Notes under the pieces: model-generated
What the model saw: only the letters and a program-made list of their open reading frames with translations
What the model was told of the DNA's origin: nothing
The model's database searches: none
Origin: Apus apus
Taxonomy: Eukaryota; Chordata; Aves; Apodiformes; Apodidae
Direction: 5' to 3'
Assembly: GCF_020740795.1 (NCBI RefSeq)
Contig: NC_067286.1
Coordinates: forward strand, 305,990 to 369,989
DNA: 64,000 nucleotides
Shown: in pieces, positions 42,742 through 52,165 of the stretch
How the letters are laid out: each line of letters begins with the position of its first letter
Numbering within the stretch: position 1 is the first letter of the stretch
Translations under genes and position numbers: made by a program

Positions 42742-45443
42742 TCAGATGTCATCCTCTGTCACCAGGCAGTAGAAGTCTGTGCGGGCGCCGTAGTTGCGTG
42801 ACCCCAGGTCTGAGACGTCGATCTCGGGCCGGTGGCTGTCCCTCAGCTGGGTGTCCCCTGCCACACCAGCAGCCGAAGCCGTGGGAGCACCGCGGATGCG
42901 GGGAGGTGGGCGGGGGCTTCCAAACACGTACCCTCGGAGGCCTGGAAGGCGCAGGGAGATGGGCTTAGGTGGTGGGGAAGGGGCTAAACCAGGCCCGCCT
43001 GTCCCAGGAAGGTGAAGCAAAGCCCAAAGGTGACCTCTGGTGCCCATTTGTCCCCACCACCAGGGGAAGAAGCAAGGGACAAAGACCTGTGCCGAGGTCC
43101 CCCTCTGGGCTGAGGTCTCCGCTGCTGTCCAGGTAGCTGCTGTGCAGGATCAGCATGGGGTCCTTGTCCTCCTGCAGCTGGGTCTGCGGGTCCCCCATGG
43201 TCCCCTGGAAAGAGACCTTGCGGGGCAGGGCCAGGCACAGCTCCTTCCAGAAGTCTGATGAGGGGGTCTGCGTGGGGCAGGGAGGAGATGAGCTGCATTG
43301 GAACCACCACAAAGCCAAGCCTGTCCCTACACAGGGCTGGGGGAGGCTCCCGTGAGGCTCAGCTCTCTTCTCAGCACTGGGAGCTCAGCCAAGGTGGGGG
43401 CTGTGCTCCTGGTGTGGCAGCATGCCCAGTGCCAGTGGAGAAACCAGCTCGACCTGCTCAAATGCTGCCAAGGGCTTCACCTCCCAGCCTGGCCCTGGAA
43501 TGGCCACAGCAGCCAGGGGCCAAAGCTTTGCTCCAAGAGCTGAGGCTGGGGGAGAGCCCAGAGCAGCCATGGGCTCCTGATGGCCCAAGTCTGGGGAGTG
43601 AGCGCCCACATCTGGGGCTCTTTCTGTTGCTTTTATTTTAATCTCCTCTAAGGGACAAGTGCCCCAACCTGCTTTTTTAGGAGCACTGAGGCACAGGGAG
43701 CATCCCTGGAGCATCACAGAGAAGCTGACACAAAGCGGGAGCTGGGGATGGAAAGGGGGTGCCAGCAGGACAGGATCCTGCTCGGCTCTCACCATGGAGC
43801 CCGCTCGCCACACCAGCAGGGTGATGATGTGCCGGTGCTGCTTCAGCAGGCTGATGGCTGGGTGGGTGATCTCCCGGTACTGGCTCTCGAAGATGATGAA
43901 GATGGGTTTCTTGGAAAGCTCCAGCAGCCTCCAGAGCCCTTCCCTGCGAGACAGGCATGTGGTGGGAGGGCAAAGCCCTGCAGGCCCCCTCCCCACAGCA
44001 CAAGGACCTGCTCCTACCTGAAGCTGCTGTTGCACCATTCTTGCTCCAGGTAGGCAATGGAGAGGACCACGATCAGCCGCCGGCACCGGCTCACGTTCAT
44101 GATCAGGTCAGCTGAGGGCTCTGCAGGCAAAGGGATCTCAAGCCCCCAGGTGCTGGTGTCGCGCCCCTGCCCAGCCCCACGGGGGGCCAGTGCCTACCTG
44201 AGTTGGGCAGGATGTTTTGCTCATCCAGGAAGAGCTTGTAGCCGTAGCGGTTCTCCAGCTGCGGCTTCACGATGAAGTGGACAAACTTTCGGTCGTCCGG
44301 GGCAGGGGCGTGGGAGACATAGGCATCGTAGAGCTTCCCGTCTGGGGAGAGCCACGGGAAGGGGAGCTAACACGAGGGAGGGCTCTGCCTGCCGGTGATC
44401 CCCTGGCCCGGGGGCACCACCTCCATGCCCTTCCCCAGCAGCTCACCGTTGATCTCCAGCTCTCCGTAGCGGTTCCGGTACCAGAGGAGCAGGCTGAGGC
44501 GGCACCGGACGTAGAGCCCAGCCAGGAGCACCAGGAGCACCAGGACCAGGAGGGCAGCCAGCACCGCGGGCACGTGCCCTGCTGCCTCTGCAAGGACAGA
44601 GAATGGCACGGTGAGTGTTGCTGGTGGCCCCTGGCCCAGGTGTGATGTAGGTTTGTGCTGCGATACTCTGCCCCAGGAGAGGCAGCTGTGGTCCCCACCC
44701 ACATAAGCAGGTCCCCCTTGGAGGTGTCCCTTCTCCGTCCCGCCGTGTCCCTACCCACTCGCCGCAGGGTGAAGGTGGCCGTGGCATTGCTGACCCAGCA
44801 GGAGAACACCCCAAAGTCGGTGTCGTGCGTGAGGTTGAGCTGCAGCACGGTGGCAAGGAGCTGCTCCGAGCCATTCTGGGCAAACCTACGGGGAGATGGA
44901 GCTACTGTGGGTCGGGAGCCACCATGGCAGACAGACGGATGGACAGACATACCGCCCAGGGCGGGCTCCTTACCAGGCAGTGTCCTGGCTGCTGTCCCTG
45001 CCCAGCCATTGCCCGTCTTTGCTCCAGGCAGGGTCGGGCTGGCAGGGCTCGGCCGCTGCCCAGCGCACGGTGCAGTTCAGCAACACCCAGCTCCCCAGCG
45101 CCAGCTCCAGCGTCTCGTTGGCGGCCGGGGCAAGGATTTCGGGGGGCACGCTGCAGAGGCCTGGGGGCACAGCAGGGAAGGAGGTTTCAGATGAGAAAGC
45201 TGATCCAGCTCTCAGCTGGGGGCGGGCAACTGTCGTCGCCATCCCAGCTTCCCTGGAAAAACCAGCTCCGCTGCAGGGGTCTGGCAGCCGATGGCGCTTG
45301 CGGCTGTTTTGCAACAGGCTAAGCTGGTTTTCGGGGCTGAGATAGACCCTCGCCCACCCTGGGAGGTGAAGCCAGAGCAGCAAGCAAGGGGTCCTTCCCA
45401 GCTGGAACCCGGGGAGGTTTTGTGTTTGCAGCCTACCTGCCAT
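42742..45443 (-). CDS. SIGIRR: Single Ig IL-1 receptor-related protein (IL-1R8)
   Basis: Negative regulator of IL-1R and Toll-like receptor signalling at the plasma membrane. Nine coding exons, 414 codons, 5' to 3': 45437-45443, 44974-45160, 44755-44885, 44447-44587, 44198-44341, 44018-44120, 43793-43943, 43087-43267, 42742-42941. The first coding exon holds only ATG GCA G; the product begins [12 protein letters not shown], matching human MPGVCDRAPDFL. No signal peptide. One Ig domain with C32-C94 and five N-glycosylation sequons (N17, N31, N69, N82, N98), a membrane helix about 116-134, a TIR domain about 156-306 with box 1 YDAYVSH and box 3 region SSDFWKE, then a C-terminal tail of about 100 residues ending [14 protein letters not shown]. 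Cysteine 216 and leucine 300 match the human residues (C222, L305) that replace key signalling Ser/Tyr of IL-1R1. Human length is 410. Confidence 0.96.
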
Positions 45444-45969
45444 GGCGCGCCCAGGCGAGGAGCTGCCGGCACCAGGGCGGGCACAGGGCCCCGCGCGGCG
45501 TCTGCCGGGGGGCAAAGTCCACTTGTTGCCCCTGCAGGGTGGGCTGGGCCTGGGAAAGGTCAGGAATGGCTCCGTGAGCACAGGGAGCGTCCCGGCTGTC
45601 CCCATTGCTCCCCACAGCCCCTTCAGGTCAGGGGAGCAACGGGTGCTGTGCCAGGGTAAAGCCAAAGCCGTGTCCTGACCACAGTTTGGTGGCCGCTGTG
45701 TCACCTGCTGTCCCTGCGCGGCACCACCTGCAGCCCAGCTTTGCCAACTGAATTAATGGGCGGGAGGTGATTGGTGACCAGCTGAGGGCTGCAGGACATT
45801 AGAAAAGTGACTTTGGCTCAAGGGAGATCAGCTGCAGTCATGGCACAGTCAGGGGAGGCGAGACCCAGAGAGCTGCCCTCATGGCTGTCTTTAGGGAGGA
45901 CCCTTTGGGACCCCCTTTGTGCTACCAACACCCCATTTTGTCTGCAGCCCTGCTTCCAGCCTGCTGTGC

Positions 45970-46228
45970 CCACTTTAAACTGGAAGAGGAGAGATTTGGG
46001 TTAGACATTGGGAGGAAATTCTGTGCTGTGAGGGTGGTGAGAGCCTGGCCCAGGTTGCCCAGGGAAGCTGTGGCTGCCCCATCCCTGGCAGTGTTGAAGG
46101 GCAGGTTGGATGGGGCTGGGAGCAACCTGGGCTGGTGGGAGGTGTCCCTGCCCATGCAGGGGGTGGGACTGGATGGGTTTTAAGATTCCTGTTCAGCTCA
46201 AACCAGTCTGGGATTCTGTGATTCAATG
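45970..46228 (+). mobile_element. CR1 LINE, 3'-terminal fragment
   Basis: CR1 3' end: GGTTAGACATTGGGAGGAAA, CCTGGCCCAGGTTGCCC, GGACTGGATGGGTTTTAAG, finishing with the short terminal repeat ATTCTGTGATTCAATGAT. It lies upstream of the SIGIRR start codon, probably within its 5' UTR intron, antisense to SIGIRR. Confidence 0.92.
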
Positions 46229-47392
46229 ATTTGGGCTTCCTATCTGCTGAGGTCTGGTAGTGGTGAGCTCGGCCCCACAGCTGCATGTTCCCTGTGGCTG
46301 GGGGCTTGGCATGCTGCTGCCCCACGGCTGTGCCAGGGAAGAGGTGCAGCCACACACTGCGCTGCATGTGGGGACACGCGGGGACTGGGCTGGACTGTCC
46401 CCCAGCTGGCATTGTCCAGTGCTCTTGCCATAGCCCCGTGGGATGTGGTGCAAAGGGGCACCAGGAGCAACCCCTGGGGCAGGGCCTGGTGGTGGGGTCT
46501 GGCTCCTCTGTCCCCAGACACCCGCAGAGCCCTGGGGAGGGTGGTGTGTTCCCCGGGGACGATGCAGGAATAACAAGGACATTACGTTGCTGGCGTTTCT
46601 GCAAGGCAGCATGACTGTAAACACTCCACGTGTGTAACTGCCGGGCCAGGAGGATAAAAATCTCTCAGCTGCCTCTTTCCCCCAGAGCCTGATCGTGCTC
46701 GTGCTGGTTTGGGGTAAGAGCAGGGCTGGGGAGGCTGGGCTGGGCCCTGGAGAAACCACAGGTGCCGGGTGCGGGGTGAAGCCGCGGGTCAAGGTACACG
46801 AGGGAGAATTGGAACGTGTTCAGCTTGGGCAGCTGGAAAGTGATTGTACCTAAAGCATTAACGGGGTTTCCCCGTGCCCAGGGGTGGAGATGAGCCAGGA
46901 CACCCGGCTTGCCCGTGGGGAAGGGGCTGGGAGACACTAGAGCGGGGGGCAGGGGGGGCTCTGCCCGGATGGGCTGCTCGTAAAGCCTTTCGCTCTGACG
47001 GCTGGAAATAAGGGAGCCCCAACGAGATGCAGACTGGCCAGAAGAGTTTGGGAGCCCCTAAACGCCTCCCCAGCCCCCGGAGAGGCGCAGCCGCAGCCAG
47101 GGCCCCTCTGCCCTGGGGCACCCAGTGGCGACTGATGCCCAAAGGGTTGGGGGGTGTCGGGGCTGCCGCCCCCCAGGGCAGGGGGAGCGCCGGGCAGCGG
47201 GCAGCAGCTCGCTCCCGTTTCCCCACACCTGGGGGCTGGGACACCCCGGTTCTGCGGCGCTCCAAGCGGGGCACCGGGGCTGCGGCAGCTGCCGGGGCAC
47301 AGCCCGGGGGGCGGGGGGGGCCGGGGCAGAGCGGGGCAGCCCCGCCGAGCCCGGCCGGGGCGGAAAGGGGAGCGGAGCAGAGCGGCATTTAC

Positions 47393-47466
47393 CTTGGGAG
47401 CTTCCCCCGCTGCCCTCCCGCGCCGCTCCAGCCGACTGGACCTGCCCGGGCAGTGCTTGGGTGTGT
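47393..47466 (-). other. SIGIRR: Probable noncoding first exon of SIGIRR
   Basis: On the minus strand GCTCCCAAG|GTAAAT (donor at 47392-47391) is a strong splice donor in the CpG island. It lies 1.95 kb upstream of the SIGIRR ATG, whose coding exon is preceded by an acceptor-like CCGGCAG at 45463. SIGIRR in mammals also has a noncoding first exon. The 5' limit shown is only the edge of the A-rich tract. Confidence 0.45.
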
Positions 47467-47535
47467 TTTTTTTTTTCCCCACCTTTTTTTTTTTTTTTTT
47501 TTCTCCTTTATTTTTTTTTTTTTTTCCTTTTTAAC
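47467..47535. repeat. T-rich low-complexity tract
   Basis: Several runs of 12-20 T broken by CCCCACC, CTCC and similar. On the minus strand it is A-rich and would sit immediately upstream of the proposed SIGIRR first exon. Confidence 0.9.
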
Positions 47536-48689
47536 CTAAGGTCTCTATTTCCCCCTCCCGTGGCTCAGCCCCTGCCCTTGGCCGGGCTCCCCCGCCGCCC
47601 CAATCGCCGGGCGCCAGCCCTGCAGGAGGGGTTGGCCCGTCCTGCCGCTCCACCTCCACCTGAACCTGGGCTGGGGGGGAAGAATAAATAGCTCTGGCTT
47701 TAGGGGAGGGGAAAAACAACAACAAAAAAAGAAAGTAAGAAGGGAGGGGGAAGGCAGGGCGCGCAGCCCTCCCGCCCCGCTCCCCGGGCACACGCGGGTT
47801 GCTCGAGGCTGGGGGGCTGCGCAGGAGCCCCCCGGGGCTGGAAGAGCCCGCAGAGGTGTCGGGACAAGACAAAACTCGCGCCCGGCACCTGCTGCCACCG
47901 GGCATGCCAGCCCCCCGGGGCTTCGCGGGGTCTGCTCGGTGCAGACAGAGCCGGCAGCGGGGCTGGGGCCGCTGAGCACCGGCAAACTCAGCGCTCCGGG
48001 GCTGCGCTGGGGTGAGGCACTGACGGCGGGGGGGGGGGGGGCAGCGGCGGGATCCTGGGGGCTCTCCCGTCTGGTTCCTTCTCCTCTGTGACTTGTCGAG
48101 CCTCCCTGCAGGTTGCAGCGGGCCCCGCGGGGTGTCTCCTCCGGGCGGCGGCGGCGCTGGGAGCCCCAGCACGGCCCGGGCTGCGCTGCAACCGGCCCGG
48201 GGGAAACGCCGACCTGACCCACCGCGGGAGCAGCGGCCAGCACGGGCTGCGGGGCCAGGAGGGCAGCGGAGAGGCCGCTTTCCTGCGGCTCAAACAGGAT
48301 TAGGGGCTCGGGGACGGTGTCGGGGACCTTTGCCAGCGACTCTGACGCCTCCCCGCTGAGGCTGGGTGGAGCGCAGCCAGTCAGGGAGGGCTCCCTCCGC
48401 TCTCCTCGATTCCCGGTATGGCAAAGCAATGGCTCTAGCCTCCCGTTTGCCGAACAACAAAGAGTACAGCCCGGCGGAGGAGCGGTGTTGGGGGGGTGCG
48501 CCCTCAGCACAGCCCCGTGATGCCGGGATGGGGCGAGACAGCGGCCATGGCGCTCGCCCCGCCTCGCGACCGGCCTTCCCGCTGCCCCGCCCGGCGTCCT
48601 GTCGCTGCTAAGTTACTCATTTATTTGTATTTTTTCAGCCAAACGCCTCCCGCAAACCGGCTGAAGAGCCCGCGCCTGGGCCCGCGGGG

Positions 48690-48830
48690 AGCGCCGCTGT
48701 TTCCATGGGAACCGCCCGCCGCCGGGCCGGAAGCGGCGGCGCCGCGCGGGGCATGCCGGGTGCTGTAGTCCCATCGCCGGCGCGCCCCGCCCGCTGCGGC
48801 AGCCGCGGAACTACCGCTCCCAGCAGCCCC
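48690..48830. promoter_or_regulatory. Compact promoter module: X-box-like, ETS-like and two ZNF143-like sites
   Basis: In order: GTTTCCATGGGAAC (48699-48712), a palindrome like the RFX X-box; GCCGGAAGCGGC (48726-48737), an ETS/GABP core; a minus-strand ACTACAGCACCCGGCATGC (48751-48769); and a plus-strand ACTACCGCTCCCAGCAGCC (48810-48828). The last two resemble the ZNF143/THAP11 site ACTACAAYTCCCAGCATGC and face opposite ways about 40 bp apart. Such sets are typical of strong, often bidirectional CpG promoters. Confidence 0.6.
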
Positions 48831-51800
48831 CGCGGCACAGGGCGCCGGGGCCCGGCTGCTCCAGCGGCCGCGCTCCGGCCCCGCGGGGAGCGGGGGCTTC
48901 ACCCCCCGGGGGGAAGGCTTGGGACGAGGGAGAGCTGCTGTGGGGGGAAAAAACGGGGGCAGAGGGAGCAGTGTTGTGGGACCGGTGCTCAGGGCACGGC
49001 CCCGGGGCCCTGCCCCGGTGAGGCGGGTGCCTGTGGGACCAGCAGCTGCGCTGGGGAGGGATTCTCTGCTCTCCACAAAACCCCTTCGGTGCCCAGGCTG
49101 CCGAGGCCAGCGTAAACCGGCGGGATTGTGGAATAATCAAGGATCCCAAGGAACCAGCCCAGGTCCTGGGGATGACAAGAGGCTGAGGAAGCTTGGGAGC
49201 AAATTGGGAGCTGATAAAACCTTTTCTTGTCCATCAGATTAATTCCTTCGGGTAGGGGAGTTGAAAGCAAGGAGTGGAGGTGGTTTTGGCCACAGCAGAG
49301 AAGGACAAAACAAGCCAGAGGGCAGGAAGCACTGTAGGGCTTGTTCCAGGTCCCTGCAAGGTGGTTGGTGGTTCTCCACACCCCTGGGAGTGAAGGTTTG
49401 AGGCTGAATTAACTCCGGTGCCTTTCTCTGCAGTGCTGACTTGGGGATGTCGCCTCTGGGCCTGTCACCTGGTGGCTGTGCTGGCCTCAGCCATGGGACA
49501 CAGCCCCTACGGACCCACCAGCTGCTGGAGGTGCCCGTGGGGGGCCCTGGGGGCTCTGGTGGGGTTCAGCAGCAGGTGGTGTGACCCTGCCCCAGCAGCA
49601 GTGCCTGGGTCAGCACGGCTGAGGGGGGAGCATTCACCAGGTGAGTGAAAGTGACTGCCGAGGGTGAGCTCACTGGCAGCCTGTTCTTGATGCATTTAAC
49701 AGCTGGATGCTAATTAATCTGCTTAGAGCTGCCAGGTGACTGTTCCAAGGCCAGTGATACAATATGAAACCAGGGTTTGCTTCCAAGTCCCAGCAACGAG
49801 AGTGTCACTGCGGGCTGAGGTGCCACCTTGTTCCAGACCTTTCATCACAGTCACCACTCCTCTGTGAGCAGGCACGGGGGGGCTCTGGCTGTTTCCTCTC
49901 ACACCAGGCTGCTCTGTCCCCTCAAGCCGAGCTCTGCAGCCTCTCATGGCGCTTTACGCAGCCAGGACGGGTTTAACTGGGAAGAAGCATCACTGCACAG
50001 CTGCTGTACAGGGGGGCTTGGGCCAGTCTGTTAATCACAGAACAAGGCAAGTCAGCCCTAATGAAACAGTTGTTCTGACCTGTGGTGCTCCTGCTTGCTT
50101 CTCGCTGTCTTTCTGCACTGGCAGGATGGCTGTCACAGCTGCCACACGTGCATTCACACTGTGGCACCCCTGCAGCTCCCCCATTGCCTTCAGGTTATCC
50201 CCACAATTCCCCTCCGACACGGGGAGGTGCCTCTTGGCTTTCCAGAGAGCGGGACCAAAGGGTGGAGCTTGAGGTTAAACTTACAAACCGTTACAAAAGT
50301 TTCCTGTTCTTGTGAAGAAAAAAGACTCTCAAGCTTTGAGACGCTCCAGTGGATTTGCCCTGGAGGATCCTAACGGAGCTGGAACCCAGCTGGGGTCACC
50401 TGTCCTGTGCCTCTGCCTTCCTCATTAACTGCAGTTAGGAAAAGTTAGGTGAAAAGTGTTTTCCTCTGCATTTGCACGCCCAGCTTGGCGAGGCTGCGTG
50501 GGCCCAGGGAAGGGTGAGCGGGCGTCCCACAGGGCGTCGCGGGGCTGCTCCTGCGCTCCACGCCCCGTGTGGAGTCACTGCTGGGAGGGCACGTCGTGGT
50601 TCCTGGGCAGCCACCGACAAAGGCTTTGTTCCTGAGGCACAAATATCTCTGCCTCGAGCCAGTGAAGGGGTCCCTAAAGGTGGAGCCAGCAGAGAGCAGA
50701 GCCAAGAGGCCAGGAAAGCAGGTGTTGGAGAGGGGGCAGTGTTAGCTGTGACCCCAGTCTGGCCGTGGGATGTCCCCCCTGCCCCATGTGTGTGTGGGGA
50801 GATGGGGTTGGCCCCAGCAGTGCTGGAGAGGGCTCTGGTTTGGGCTAGCAGGTCCTGTTTTGGAGCAAGAGCTACCCCTGCTAGCCCTGTCACCCGGATT
50901 GTCTGTGCAGCTCTGTCTTTCTGTCACCCCAGCACATCCCACAGGCTGTGCTCCCGCCGTGTGGGGCCGCGCTGGGCCCCAGCTCCGGGCTGTGCACAAA
51001 CACTTCAGCTCCGCTAGGACAAAAAATGCTTTGGGGAGGACAAATTCTTTGGTGATGCAGATGGCAAAGGAGGGAGGTGGGAGTGAGACCGGTGTGGGCA
51101 CAGGGACTTGGTGGCAGCTGAAGATCTGGCCACTCGTGTCCGCACGGGTGGGAGGTTTATGTACCGCTTTGCTCGTGGCAGCTGAGGCAGGCAGAGGTGT
51201 TGGGTGTGCTCAGGGGGTGCAGAGCCCCAGCAGAGCCCGCAGCAAAGCACAGTCTGGCCAGCAGCTGCACCTTCCCAGTGTCTGTGTCAGCAGTGTCCGG
51301 GCAGTCGTCGTGCCAAGAGGATTGTGCTGGCTGTGGTGAACGAGGAAGGAGCTTCTCAGCGGTGCAAGAGCAGGAAGGTCACTGAAGGCAGAGGGAAATG
51401 GGGCCAAAGTGCAATAGGAGAGCTGGAGAGGGAAGCTGGAACGAGGGAACTGGCTTTTCCTGCCGTGCCGAGGTGCACATTAAAGCCGTGTCTGATGAAG
51501 CCGGCTGGTCTCCTGCAGACCAGCAGGACCCTGGTGTGTCCTGGTGCCAAAGCTCCTCCCGGCTGCTCGGCGTGCTGGGCAGGCACCGCTCCTGGCTCTG
51601 CCATCACTTACCTCCTCCTCGCAGCCGTGCCAGGGAAAACACCCTGCTCCAGCAGAGCCTGCTCCAGCAGAGCCAGCACCGTGTTGTCACTTCCCAGCCC
51701 AGTCCCAGCTGGATGGGGCCCATCGCCGCGGAGCTGCCGCAGCGGCTCCTCCTGCCCCCTGAGAGCGGAGGCTACACCTCGGTGGAGTATTCCATCATGC

Positions 51801-52165
51801 TGGGGGAGAGAGCAGAGGGGCCTGGAGGGAGGGAACGGGCTGAACTGGGAAGGTGGGAGCTTAAGTGGGGAGGTGGGAAAATAGTCAGGGTGGGAACGGG
51901 GCCTCTTGCCAAAGAGAAATGGAGAAAGAATGAGGCGCTGTGTGTGGAAATATTCCTTTGTGAGGAATCCTTGATGGGGGGAAATCCCCAGGCCAAGGGG
52001 AAGCCAGAGCCTGGGAGCTGCACCGTGGCTGCCTGAGCCCCCCTTGCCTCTGCTCCCACCTGCATCTTGGGGTGAAGAGGGGCAGGCTGAGTCCATGGGG
52101 ACAGCAGTGCCAGGGCAGCTCAGCCTACATCTCAGCTACTTTCTCTCGGTTTCCAGCTGAAATAC
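48831..52165. other. Region between the promoter module and the ANO9 3' end
   Basis: No exon with protein homology. On the plus strand it has a donor CCCCG|GTGAGG (49019), an acceptor TTTCTCTGCAG (ending 49433) and a donor CACCAG|GTGAGT (49641), so a spliced noncoding or novel transcript is possible. An acceptor-like TTAACTGCAG ends at 50434 and an ATTAAA lies at 51479-51484. No canonical minus-strand poly(A) signal for ANO9 was found here. Confidence 0.5.
49434..49640 (+). other. Candidate exon of an unannotated plus-strand transcript
   Basis: 207 bp bounded by a strong acceptor (pyrimidine tract then CTGCAG) and a consensus donor (CAG|GTGAGT). One plus frame stays open throughout, entering at phase 2, but the translation (Trp/Gly/Cys/Ala-rich) resembles no family I know. 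A noncoding RNA exon is as likely as a coding one. Confidence 0.3.

Larger units (their letters stand above)
46960..48900. promoter_or_regulatory. Large CpG island between SIGIRR and ANO9
   Basis: Nearly 2 kb of CpG-rich DNA, broken by a T-rich tract at 47467-47535. The left part (to about 47470) probably holds the SIGIRR start. The right end (48690-48830) holds a separate compact promoter module. No coding exon with homology is present. Confidence 0.7.

Noticed and set aside
47545-48510. 321-codon minus-strand open frame in the CpG island
   Set aside because: GC-driven frame without domain or splice support. The region is better read as promoter DNA.
51398-52036. 212-codon plus-strand open frame near the ANO9 3' end
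   Set aside because: No recognisable family, no clear splice context. The length is within what this base composition gives by chance.
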